From assembly GCA_025061935.1 (NCBI GenBank), contig JANWZY010000058.1, forward strand, positions 1-12,589: a stretch of DNA of 12,589 nucleotides, in the 5' to 3' direction. The notes beneath the pieces were generated by a model. The model saw only the letters and a list, made by a program, of their open reading frames with translations, was not told the DNA's origin and did not search any database. The DNA comes from Verrucomicrobiia bacterium (GTDB lineage Bacteria; Verrucomicrobiota; Verrucomicrobiia; Limisphaerales; DTLC01). This document shows, one piece after another, positions 1 through 9,600 of this stretch (position 1 is the first letter of the stretch; every line of letters starts with the position of its first letter). A program made the translations under genes and the position numbers.

Positions 1-69
1 ACGTGAAAAATGGCGCGCCTAGAGATTGGGGCGGCGAAATTTGGTGTGGGTGCCTTACCCGGGCGCGAT

Positions 70-2223
70 TCAGTTTTGGGCTGCGGCTTGACTCGTGGGC
101 CGGGCTTGAACCGGTTGCGCGCCGATCTTCTTCAGGAACGGCTCGATTGACGGCGCGCGGCCGAGGAACCGCTCGATTGAAATGTTCACGTCGCGCGAGT
201 CGCCGACTTCGTAAATCTCCTTCCGCAATTTGCGTCCGGCCTCGGCATCGAAGTATCTGTTCGGCGCTTGCTCGAATACAGTGGCCATGTCGCTCGAGAT
301 CGCGTCTGCCCATGCGTAGCTGTAGTAGCCCGCGTCGTAGCCCGTGAGGTGGCCGAAGTACGCGACAAATGCCGTGTCTGGGGGCACAGGCAGGAAAACT
401 TCGCCCAGCACTTTGTTTGCGAGCGCGACCGCGTCCGCGGCGTTTGTCTCGGTTATCTGAGTGTGAAGCGTCAGGTCCATCAGGCCGAAGGCGAGCTGGC
501 GCCTGTACCGCGTGCCTTCGACGGCCAACCTGGCCGCCTTCAACTGGTCGAGAATCTCAGTCGGGATTTTGCGCTTAGGGTCGCGATAATCAGCGGCGAA
601 ACTGTCGAGCACCTCTTTGTCCCACACCCAGTTTTCGAGCATTTGCGATGGCGCCTCGACGAAATCGCGCGGCACGTTCGAGCCTGCGAACCGCGCGAAT
701 TTGGCGCGCGTGAGCACGTTATGCATCACGTGGCCGAACTCGTGGAACAGCGTCTCGACGTCGCCGTGCTTGAGCAGCGACGGCTTGTCCGGCTGCGGCG
801 GCGGGAAGTTGCAGACCATAGCGACCACGGGCCGCTGGTACCGGCCATCGGGTAAAAGCTTGCCCCCGATAAGCTCGAACATGGCGAAATGGTTGTACTT
901 GCCTGGACGCGGGTACATGTCCAGGTAGAACAGCCCGAGCGGTTCGCCTGTCTCGGCGTCGGTCACAGACCAAAGCTGCACCTCATCAGCCCATTTGTAT
1001 GGTGGCTCAATCTGCTCGAACCGCACGCCGAAGATGCGCTCGTAAACCCTGAACATGCCGTCGAGGGTCTGCTGCAAGGGGAAATAAATACGCAATTGCT
1101 CGGCGTCCACGTTGTACTTTGCGCGCTTGAGCCGCTCGGCGTAGTAACGCCAGTCCCACGCTTCGATCTTTGCGTTCGGGTCGCCCGTCTCGGCCGCTTT
1201 CAGCTTGCGGAATTCCTCAAGCTCGGCCTCGAACTTGGGCTGCAATCCTGCGACCAGTTTCTGTTCGAACTCGATTGCGCGCGCGGCTGTCTTGGCCATC
1301 TTGACTTCGATTTGGTAATCCGCCCACGAGGCGTACCCGAGCTTACGCGCGATCATGCTGCGTAGCGCGAGAATCCGCTCCAGTAGCGGGACGTTCTCTT
1401 CCTTGGCCAGCGTGTGCTGCGCGATGAACACGCGCCGGCGCACGTCTTCGCGCTTGGCGTTTTCCATCACAGCAAGGTACTGCCAGGTCACGTTGACCTG
1501 GATCGTGTACTCGTCTTCGCCGGTTTTGATCCCCGGCTGGTTCAAAAAACTCTCCGGCACGCCTTCAAGCTCGGCCCGGGTGAACTTGAGCGACTTTTGC
1601 GCCTTGGTGATGTTGCTGTCGAAGTCGGTGCACAGTTTCGCAAGCTCTTTGCGCAGGCGCTCGACCTCGTCACGCTCAGGCTTGGGCAGGCCCAGCCCCG
1701 CGCGCCGGTAATCACGCATTGTTTCCTCGAGCAGCTTGGCGTCTTCACCTACCAGTGCCGGTTTCGTGTCCGCGTACGCCTTGATTGCGCGATACACGTC
1801 CTCGCGGTACTCGACGCCCACGGCCCATTCTTGGAGTACTTTGATCGCCGCCGTCGCGGCCTCGCGCAACGCCGGGTCCGGACTCGTCTCTTTGATCAAC
1901 GCGAGCCGGTTCCCGGTCAGGCTCGCCTCCCACAAGATGTCGTCCAGGGCGCGGACGGTGTTGTCGAAGCTGACCTCGTGCGGCTGCAGCCTGCCGATGG
2001 CGTCCAAGCCCGCGTTTGCCCGGGCTATAGTGTTAGACACGGACGCATGAACTGCGTCCGGCGTGGTCTCGAACTCGGGCAGCGCGACCACACTGTTGAA
2101 CCGCGCGCCCAGCCGCTGCAGGTCGGTAAATGTCACGCGGCCCGGCCCGGGGCCGGTGCTCACCACTGCGCACGAGATCAACACACACACCAGTACGACG
2201 CACAAAATCAGCTTCGCAACCAT
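70..2223 (-). CDS. M3 family zinc metallopeptidase (oligopeptidase A / thimet oligopeptidase-like), putative lipoprotein
   Basis: This 717-residue protein is a complete M3 (thimet oligopeptidase-like) zinc peptidase, which cleaves short peptides inside a deep closed channel. The zinc motif HEFGH is at residues 494-498, with E495 the expected general base. The third zinc ligand is expected at E523 in DFVEAPSQ, 29 residues after the first His as in thimet oligopeptidase. The segment HLTGYDAGYYSY (625-636) carries the conserved substrate-binding tyrosines. The N-terminus has a hydrophobic stretch ending in LISC (C18), which fits a lipobox, so the enzyme may be membrane-anchored outside the cytoplasm. 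Most M3 oligopeptidases are cytoplasmic, so this is an inference. The length is normal for the family. No clear Shine-Dalgarno precedes the ATG; the start is chosen because it opens the signal-like segment. It is transcribed divergently from the ABC ATPase gene, possibly a shared peptide-use theme. Confidence 0.93.
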   Translation of the reverse strand: MVAKLILCVVLVCVLISCAVVSTGPGPGRVTFTDLQRLGARFNSVVALPEFETTPDAVHASVSNTIARANAGLDAIGRLQPHEVSFDNTVRALDDILWEASLTGNRLALIKETSPDPALREAATAAIKVLQEWAVGVEYREDVYRAIKAYADTKPALVGEDAKLLEETMRDYRRAGLGLPKPERDEVERLRKELAKLCTDFDSNITKAQKSLKFTRAELEGVPESFLNQPGIKTGEDEYTIQVNVTWQYLAVMENAKREDVRRRVFIAQHTLAKEENVPLLERILALRSMIARKLGYASWADYQIEVKMAKTAARAIEFEQKLVAGLQPKFEAELEEFRKLKAAETGDPNAKIEAWDWRYYAERLKRAKYNVDAEQLRIYFPLQQTLDGMFRVYERIFGVRFEQIEPPYKWADEVQLWSVTDAETGEPLGLFYLDMYPRPGKYNHFAMFELIGGKLLPDGRYQRPVVAMVCNFPPPQPDKPSLLKHGDVETLFHEFGHVMHNVLTRAKFARFAGSNVPRDFVEAPSQMLENWVWDKEVLDSFAADYRDPKRKIPTEILDQLKAARLAVEGTRYRRQLAFGLMDLTLHTQITETNAADAVALANKVLGEVFLPVPPDTAFVAYFGHLTGYDAGYYSYAWADAISSDMATVFEQAPNRYFDAEAGRKLRKEIYEVGDSRDVNISIERFLGRAPSIEPFLKKIGAQPVQARPTSQAAAQN

Positions 2224-2496
2224 GGCTCAAAAACACTGGCACCCGTGCCCACGTTGTGCAAGTTGATTTGATTTTTGCAGGCCCAAGGGTCCACTTCCGC
2301 GCAAGCTTTCCCGTGACTGGGAGGGAAGCTAGCTCCGGCGCAACCGTCATTAGCCCGCATTTAACGCGCGCTGCGCGCAGCCCGCATTTGCAGGTCGCAC
2401 AATCCATTTCAACCGGCAGATGACGGAGTCGTTCACGTGGCTGAGGATTCCGGCTTCCGCCGGTTGCTTGCTCGAGCTAGAGTGCGCACCCGGCAC
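2224..2496. other. Divergent intergenic region
   Basis: This stretch separates the divergent peptidase and ABC ATPase genes and should hold both promoters, but I see no convincing -35/-10 pair. It contains an imperfect inverted repeat: AGCTTTCCC at 2304-2312 and GGGAAGCT at 2323-2330, with one bulged T. It also has a GC-rich self-complementary tract near 2363-2378. GGAG at 2425-2428 lies 8 nt before a GTG at 2437, which could start the ATPase 20 codons earlier. Confidence 0.4.
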
Positions 2497-3453
2497 ATGC
2501 CGTTGCTCGAAATAAAAAATCTCACACTTGAGCTTGCGACTGCAGACGGGCGCGTGCGCGTGTTGGACGGCCTGTCATTGAGCATCGCGCGCGGCGAAAC
2601 GCTTTGCTTGGTGGGCGAAAGCGGGTGCGGCAAAAGTCTTACTGCGCTTTCAATTGCGCGGCTTGTGCCGTCGCCCCCAGCACGCTACGCGGGCCAAATC
2701 CTGCTCGAGGGGCAGGATGTCCTCGCAATGTCACCGCGCGAACTGCGCAGGATCCGTGGCCGGGTGGTCAGTTACGTGTTTCAAGACCCGGGCGCGGCAC
2801 TCAACCCGGTGCTAAAGGTCGGCACGCAAATCATGGAAATGCTCAAATTGCACAGGCCCGAAAAAGCGTCTGAGACCGAAGTCATCCGGCTACTGAAGCT
2901 GGTCGGCATACCCGCGCCCGAGCAACGGGTGGACAATTATCCGTTCCAGTTGTCGGGCGGCATGCAGCAGCGCGTGATGCTTGCAATCGCGCTTGCGGCC
3001 GAGCCTGCGTTGCTTGTGGCTGACGAGCCGACCACCGCGCTCGATGTGACAGTGCAGGCGCAGATACTCGAGCTCCTGCGCGCGCTCAAGCACCAGCTCG
3101 GCATGGCAATACTGCTCATAACGCATAACCTGGGCATTGTAGGTGAAGTGGCCGACCGCGTCGCAGTGATGTATGCGGGCCAAATCGTCGAGCTTGGCCC
3201 GGCTCCGGCGGTGTTACAGAACCCGTTGCATCCGTACACCAAGGCGCTCAAGGCCACCGCGCCACAATTGGGCGCAACGCGCGCGCGGCTCGAGCCGATC
3301 CCGGGCGCGGTGCCGAGCTTGGCCGCGCCGCCACCCGGGTGCAGATTCGCCCCTCGCTGCAAAATAGCGCGACCAGACTGCTCGGAAAAGGTGCCTGAAC
3401 TGATCGAAACCTTGCCCGGCCACTGGGTCCGATGCCCGTATTCAGCGCCGTAG
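2497..3453 (+). CDS. Oligopeptide/dipeptide ABC transporter ATP-binding protein (DppD/OppD type)
   Basis: This 318-residue protein is a complete nucleotide-binding subunit of a peptide-type ABC importer; it hydrolyses ATP at the cytoplasmic face to drive uptake. Walker A GESGCGKS is at 40-47, the Q-loop FQDP at 95-98, the signature LSGGMQQR at 152-159, Walker B plus D-loop LLVADEPTTALD at 172-183, and the switch His at 210 (ITHN). The C-terminal extension NPLHPYTKAL...GCRFAPRC (about 242-313) with C282, C288, C295 and C313 is the oligopeptide-transporter C-terminal domain, which separates it from other ABC ATPases. The ATG fits the usual family start (MPLLEIKNL). A GTG at 2437 with a well-placed GGAG would add an Arg-rich 20-residue extension, and I cannot exclude it. 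No permease, binding protein or second ATPase is adjacent, so its partners are encoded elsewhere. Confidence 0.93.
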   Translation: MPLLEIKNLTLELATADGRVRVLDGLSLSIARGETLCLVGESGCGKSLTALSIARLVPSPPARYAGQILLEGQDVLAMSPRELRRIRGRVVSYVFQDPGAALNPVLKVGTQIMEMLKLHRPEKASETEVIRLLKLVGIPAPEQRVDNYPFQLSGGMQQRVMLAIALAAEPALLVADEPTTALDVTVQAQILELLRALKHQLGMAILLITHNLGIVGEVADRVAVMYAGQIVELGPAPAVLQNPLHPYTKALKATAPQLGATRARLEPIPGAVPSLAAPPPGCRFAPRCKIARPDCSEKVPELIETLPGHWVRCPYSAP

Positions 3454-3638
3454 CACCCCCATCCAGGCGCAGTGGCAAAAGATTTGGTCGTTGTGGTTCC
3501 CGGGTTTAGCCGTTCCGCTATGTGCCTACCGTTAGCACGGTGGACTATGCTCTGTCGCCCTGGCTGGCTTCTCTTCGTTTGTGTGCGTAGCTGCGCTTGT
3601 TAAAGCGCGGCGCGCGCGCGGGGAAGCCCAACTGCGCC
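3454..3638. other. Intergenic region with first copy of a 22-bp repeat
   Basis: There is no convincing gene between the ATPase stop and the sugar-nucleotide fragment. The main recognisable structure is the repeat copy at 3585-3606, which forms a small hairpin (GCGCTT, loop GTTA, AAGCGC). I looked here for more of the mannose-1-phosphate guanylyltransferase and found none by eye. Confidence 0.4.
3585..3606 (+). repeat. Direct repeat copy 1, flanking the manC-like fragment
   Basis: This 22-bp sequence begins GCGTAGCTGCGCTTGT and ends TAAAGC. It recurs at 3871-3892 with one mismatch (TAAAGC versus AAAAGC). The copies lie 286 bp apart on the same strand, one on each side of the sugar-nucleotide enzyme fragment. 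The sequence contains a short palindrome, so it may be a genome-wide REP-like element. Confidence 0.7.
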
Positions 3639-3854
3639 GTGGCAGAGTTCGTTCATGTGGATGCGGCGCGCAATATCATATTTGACGCGCGGAGCAAAGG
3701 CCGCCGCACGCCGATCGCCGTGGTCGGACTACGCGACTCGATCCTGGTGCAGACCGACGATGCAGTGCTGCTTGCACACAAGAGTCAGGCGCAAAAGGTC
3801 AAGGAACTGGTGCGCAAGCTCGGCGAAGACGCGAAATATAAGAAGCTGATTTGA
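3639..3854 (+). pseudogene. C-terminal fragment of a mannose-1-phosphate guanylyltransferase-like protein
   Basis: The 71 codons from a GTG at 3639 to the TGA read like the end of a ManC-type nucleotidyltransferase. A short beta segment (FVHVDAARNIIFDA) is followed by IAVVGLRDSILVQTDDAVLLAHKSQAQKVKELV. The pattern of VGL, a hydrophobic strand, TDDAxLL and AQxVKxLV is characteristic of the last part of that enzyme, just after the nucleotidyltransferase domain. A full enzyme is around 350 residues or more, so the catalytic part with its GTP-binding motif is missing and no GDP-mannose synthesis can be expected. The frame opens upstream to a TTG at 3597, but that part resembles nothing. The fragment lies between 22-bp direct repeats, which suggests a leftover of rearrangement. 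A small expressed protein cannot be excluded. Confidence 0.55.
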
Positions 3855-3870
3855 CCCAGGCCAGCGCAGC

Positions 3871-3892
3871 GCGTAGCTGCGCTTGTAAAAGC
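3871..3892 (+). repeat. Direct repeat copy 2, flanking the manC-like fragment
   Basis: This is the second copy of the 22-bp repeat at 3585-3606, identical except for one base. It starts 17 bp after the stop of the fragment. Confidence 0.7.
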
Positions 3893-3893
3893 A

Positions 3894-4244
3894 GACGGCC
3901 CTGGAAGCTGGGCCGTCAGGTTCCACGTTTTCACAAAACGTGGCTACGAGAACGGGGATTGGAGACCGGCCGTGCAGGCCGGCGAACGCAAATTCAATTC
4001 TGCACAGCGCCCAGACTGTTCTTGGGTTCCCGGCCACACTGTTAAAGCCGAAGAAACTGGTCTGGGGCGCAGCGCAGCGCGTCCAAGATGGCGACGGAGC
4101 GTACCCCTGTGAGTCGCCTCGCGGTACAGGCGCGTCAGCAACTGCAGTTACCATGTCACGACGAGCTGGATTGGTGGCTGTGCTCGTAGGCGGGCGGATT
4201 CGCCCGGCGCCGACTGGGTCCCACGTTTTGACACACGCGGCTAC
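3894..4244. repeat. Cluster of palindromic (REP-like) intergenic elements
   Basis: Four perfect hairpins and one degenerate copy lie in a gene-free stretch. GACGGCCC (3894-3901) pairs with GGGCCGTC (3910-3917). CCACGTTTT (3923-3931) pairs with AAAACGTGG (3935-3943) around a 3-nt loop and is followed by CTAC. CCGGCC (3966-3971) pairs with GGCCGG (3977-3982). CGGGCG (4191-4196) pairs with CGCCCG (4201-4206). A degenerate copy of the second element, sharing CCACGTTTT and GGCTAC, occupies 4219-4244. The shared tail argues for a dispersed repeat family rather than terminators, as no T-runs follow. No coding sequence is convincing in 3855-4345. Confidence 0.65.
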
Positions 4245-4345
4245 AGGAGCCGCTTGGTCCCGGGCCATACGGCCGAAATGGCCAGGAAAAAATTGGCTGG
4301 TCACGCGGGCGGGAAAATTCCAACTTGATTCCCGCGGTCCCCGGT

Positions 4346-4657
4346 ATGCGATACGTGCTCGTAAAATATACCGTTCGGCCTGAAAAAGTCGGCGCGGTCA
4401 AGGCGGCGATTCGCGAGTTTGGCGCCGAGATAGCCAAACGCGAACCGAAGACACTCCTGCTGGCGTTCCGCGCGGACGATGGCCAATCGTTTTATCACTT
4501 GATGCGATTCGAAAACGAGGCCGCGCAGCGCCGGCACAACCAGTCAAAGCACAACGCGCAATTCGTGAAAAAGGTCTATCCGAATTGCATCGGCAAGCCG
4601 CAGGTCGCCGAATTGCGCGTTGTGGAAGCCACAAAGAAACAATGGCGTGTACCCTAA
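4346..4657 (+). CDS. Small ABM-like (antibiotic biosynthesis monooxygenase fold) protein
   Basis: This is a 103-residue protein with the layout of a dimeric alpha+beta barrel (ABM/YgiN-like). It opens with a strand, MRYVLVKYTV (1-10). A helix follows (about 12-34, EKVGAVKAAIREFGAEIAKR), then a strand pair TLLLAFRADD...FYHLMRFEN. Next is a His-rich helix (about 68-82, RRHNQSKHNAQFVKK) and a last strand ELRVVEA. Family members are small stand-alone proteins of about 100 residues, some of them quinol or haem-linked monooxygenases and many of unknown role. No substrate can be assigned from the sequence. The ATG matches the first barrel strand; a TTG at 4325 would add seven residues. It ends 87 bp before secA on the same strand, so co-transcription is possible. 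Confidence 0.7.
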   Translation: MRYVLVKYTVRPEKVGAVKAAIREFGAEIAKREPKTLLLAFRADDGQSFYHLMRFENEAAQRRHNQSKHNAQFVKKVYPNCIGKPQVAELRVVEATKKQWRVP

Positions 4658-4744
4658 CCAGTCGCATATCAACATTGCGCCCGGCCTGACCGCCCCAGCA
4701 GCGGTTGCGCACCGGCCTGCCAAACGATAATCTTTAACCCGGAG

Positions 4745-7930
<3,186 letters not shown>

Positions 7931-8066
7931 ACTCCCAGACATGAACACACACGCCGAACTCCTTTAGCCACGACGCACACTACCACGGCCTCGGCTCCCA
8001 GAACCGCTCCCAGCACACGCAGTCCGCAAGCGCAGTCCAACTTCATCCCAACCACCGCAGTTGGCC
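7931..8066. other. Spacer between secA and the CRISPR array
   Basis: I see no gene, terminator hairpin or clear leader motif here. The octamer CGCAGTCC occurs at 8018-8025 and 8031-8038, and again inside the CRISPR spacer at 8118-8125. Confidence 0.35.
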
Positions 8067-8168
8067 CTCTTGCCTTTCCCCCGGAGCCAAGACCGTTACA
8101 ATCATTTCTCCAAGCCCCGCAGTCCAAAACTAGTTTTGCCTTTCCCCCGGAGGCAAGACCGTTACAAT
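8067..8168 (+). CRISPR. Minimal type II-C CRISPR array: two 36-nt repeats, one 30-nt spacer
   Basis: Repeat 1 is at 8067-8102, the spacer at 8103-8132 and repeat 2 at 8133-8168. The repeats match at 33 of 36 positions (differences at 1, 3 and 21). Repeat 2 begins GTTTTGCC and both end GTTACAAT, like known type II-C repeats, which are 36 nt, often start GTT and end ACAAT, and use 30-nt spacers. Repeat 2 is the better copy: its 5' end matches the anti-repeat downstream, and it can form a 9-bp hairpin (GTTTTGCCT with AGGCAAGAC, one G-U pair) that is broken in repeat 1. The array lies on the strand opposite to cas1 and cas2 and converges on them. No further repeat is visible 66 nt upstream or downstream. 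Confidence 0.85.
8163..8168 (+). promoter_or_regulatory. Possible repeat-embedded -10 element (TACAAT)
   Basis: The last six bases of each repeat are TACAAT (8097-8102 and 8163-8168). In Neisseria meningitidis type II-C arrays the repeat end carries such a -10 box, so each spacer has its own promoter. Here the preceding bases are CGT rather than the extended -10 TGN. A start from the copy at 8163-8168 would fall near 8175 and read into the tracrRNA. Confidence 0.45.
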
Positions 8169-8172
8169 AGGC

Positions 8173-8201
8173 TTGACAGAACGGCCTGGTGTTGAAGGAT
8201 T
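8173..8201 (+). promoter_or_regulatory. Candidate tracrRNA promoter
   Basis: A perfect TTGACA (-35) sits at 8173-8178, just after the last repeat. The -10 is weak: AAGGAT at 8195-8200 (16-nt spacing) or AGGATT at 8196-8201 (17-nt spacing). A start would then fall near 8207, just before the hairpin that holds the anti-repeat. The position fits tracrRNA transcription, but the poor -10 keeps this tentative. Confidence 0.4.
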
Positions 8202-8207
8202 TAGGCC

Positions 8208-8296
8208 GAGTTAAGTTATTTCCCGGGGGAAAGGCTTAACTGACGTAGAGGCCCGCCGTGCCACTGCATAGCACGCCGGCGGGCCTCGGTGTTTTT
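8208..8296 (+). ncRNA. Putative tracrRNA (5' end approximate)
   Basis: Bases 8223-8240 (CCGGGGGAAAGGCTTAAC) are complementary to the first 18 nt of repeat 2 at 16 of 18 positions; the only mismatches are two adjacent T-T pairs near the 5' end of the repeat. This is the anti-repeat that would pair crRNA with tracrRNA for RNase III processing and Cas9 loading. After a 7-nt linker comes a strong hairpin and T-run (8248-8296), as in a tracrRNA tail. Just upstream of the anti-repeat, GTTAAG (8210-8215) pairs with CTTAAC (8235-8240), and TTTCC (8219-8223) can pair with GGAAA (8228-8232). The RNA could therefore fold on itself in place of pairing with crRNA. It lies between array and cas2 on the array strand. 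Confidence 0.78.
8248..8296 (+). terminator. Rho-independent terminator of tracrRNA/array transcript
   Basis: GAGGCCCGCC (8248-8257) pairs perfectly with GGCGGGCCTC (8278-8287). GTGC and GCAC (8258-8261 and 8271-8274) extend the stem inside a 3-nt bulge. A T-run follows at 8292-8296. The T-run overlaps the cas2 stop codon on the other strand. Read on the minus strand the hairpin has no T-run, so it should act only on plus-strand transcripts. Confidence 0.82.
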
Positions 8297-8642
8297 AGTC
8301 CCAAAACTCGATTTGGTTGGGCACTTTCGGGTCTATGGCCCGGTTGCCCTGGTTGTAGTTCGGGCCAATGATGGTGATGCTTTTGGCCCATTGCTGGTCC
8401 GTGACGAACAGCAAGCGCACGTTTCCGGCGGCAGGTACGAACTTTTGGATCGTGGCCATGTGTTTGCTCAACTGCTCGAAGTTCACGCATGGCCGGGCAT
8501 AGACTGAGAACTGGATCATTAGGAATCCGTGCTCGAGCAGGTCGTTTCTGAACCGGGCTGCGGCCTTGCGCTGCGCTTCGGTCATCACGGGTAAATCAAA
8601 CATGGCGATCAGCCAGCCCATGCTGAAGGGTGAGTTATTCAT
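8295..8642 (-). CDS. cas2: CRISPR-associated endoribonuclease Cas2 (type II)
   Basis: Cas2 forms the core of the Cas1-Cas2 integrase that inserts new spacers. The 115-residue protein has the first ferredoxin-like strand MGWLIAMFDLPV with D16, the conserved acidic residue. It continues RKAAARFRNDLLEHGFLMIQFSVYARPC and ends VRLLFVTDQQWAKSITIIG, the pattern of type II Cas2 proteins. The length is normal. The ATG at 8642 overlaps the end of cas1 by 8 nt, so the two are translationally coupled. A second Met seven codons in is also possible, because many family members begin close to it. The stop codon touches the T-run of the convergent tracrRNA terminator. Confidence 0.92.
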   Translation of the reverse strand: MNNSPFSMGWLIAMFDLPVMTEAQRKAAARFRNDLLEHGFLMIQFSVYARPCVNFEQLSKHMATIQKFVPAAGNVRLLFVTDQQWAKSITIIGPNYNQGNRAIDPKVPNQIEFWD

Positions 8643-9600
8643 TGTTTGTGGCTTGTAGTCCGGGTTGCGTTTCCGAACCTGTGCTATTCTGGGACGGGTC
8701 GGGGCACCGTTGTGGCTCTGGCAGTACCGGCGCCCAGAAAAGTTTGTACGAGGCCTCTGCATATGCGCGCGCCAGCGAGTTCGCAGAGGCATCAATCGCG
8801 TCCATGAGCTTGAGTGTGTACGGCCCGCGCTGGACACGCCGGTCACGCAGTTCAGTACCAACCTTCCTGGCCCATGCCTTCATTGAGATGTCCGGCTCAA
8901 GCATGAACTCTGCAAGCATCAGCTCGACTACGGGCCTGAACGGCTCCATCAGATCGTACACGAGCGGGTCGGCACGATAGCGCGCTTTATGCCGCACGCC
9001 AAGCTGCGGCAAAAGCCCGTGAATGATCAGGCTGCGGTGGCACAGTGCGGCAAGCACGGCGTAGCCGTAGTTCAGCATCTGGTTCGGCGGCGTGTTCTCT
9101 TTCCTGTCGCGCTTGGTACCCGTCCAACCGATAGCCGGAAAGTAAAGCTGCCAGTAGCGGCGCGCGCAGTTCGGCTCGTCGAATTCGCCTGTGCGCAATG
9201 CGAGCTCCAAGTGCGGCGAACGCACGTTCTTGGCCGCCAACACGCGAACCTGGTTGAACGTTTTGATGCGGACCATCTCGTGCCAGAGCCGCTCGTTGAG
9301 CCTGCGTGGCCGCGCCGTCTGTGTTTGGAACGCCTTCAAATCAACTACGCGTGCAAGCGGCGCGGTCCAGCCGCACGGCTGATAATGCTCGTTGCAATGG
9401 AGCACAATACCGTCGCGTTCAAGGACGGCACTGATGAAACTCGACGTTAGCGTGACGCCGCGCGCGGCCACAACTACAGCTCGTATATCATCAAGCGGCA
9501 TGCGCCGCTCGGGCTGATCCTGCGCGCGGCAGACGACGAACCCGCGCTCGCGCGCCAGCACCGCCCCGTGCTGTAACACATGGAGTATGTGATACCCCAT
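8635..9600 (-). CDS. cas1: CRISPR-associated integrase Cas1 (type II)
   Basis: Cas1 is the catalytic subunit of the spacer integrase. All three metal-binding positions are found by motif: E142 in DEPNCARRYW, H204 in LGVRHKARY and D216 in VYDLMEPFRP. The N-terminal beta domain contains LDDIRAVVVAARGVTLTSSFISAVLERDGIVLHCNEHYQPCG (36-77), and LNYGYAVLAAL (176-186) marks the helical domain. The sequence is of the type II branch and looks functional. At 321 residues it is slightly long because of a low-complexity tail (about 294-321). No good Shine-Dalgarno is seen; the ATG at 9600 fits the family start. In most type II-C loci cas1 directly follows cas9, but here 1261 bp intervene. Confidence 0.95.
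   Translation of the reverse strand: MGYHILHVLQHGAVLARERGFVVCRAQDQPERRMPLDDIRAVVVAARGVTLTSSFISAVLERDGIVLHCNEHYQPCGWTAPLARVVDLKAFQTQTARPRRLNERLWHEMVRIKTFNQVRVLAAKNVRSPHLELALRTGEFDEPNCARRYWQLYFPAIGWTGTKRDRKENTPPNQMLNYGYAVLAALCHRSLIIHGLLPQLGVRHKARYRADPLVYDLMEPFRPVVELMLAEFMLEPDISMKAWARKVGTELRDRRVQRGPYTLKLMDAIDASANSLARAYAEASYKLFWAPVLPEPQRCPDPSQNSTGSETQPGLQATNNE

Noticed and set aside
1414..2271. Long plus-strand open frame opposite the M3 peptidase (285 codons)
   Set aside because: It lies antisense to a gene with complete catalytic motifs and shows no family pattern; it is a GC-driven shadow frame.
3597..3638. Upstream extension of the manC-like fragment from TTG 3597
   Set aside because: These 14 codons are Arg/Ala/Lys-rich, derive partly from the direct repeat and do not resemble the enzyme.
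3923..3943. Perfect hairpin as a terminator for the ATPase or the manC-like fragment
   Set aside because: No T-run follows the stem, and a degenerate copy with the same flank at 4219-4244 indicates a dispersed repeat.
8199..8234. A third CRISPR repeat one 30-nt step after repeat 2
   Set aside because: The sequence at the expected place does not match the repeat; the similarity in this region is in reverse-complement form and is better explained as the tracrRNA anti-repeat.
8640..8861. Longer cas2 frame with an N-terminal extension to 8861
   Set aside because: The extra 73 codons lie inside cas1 in another frame and the Cas2 fold starts only at the Met near 8642.
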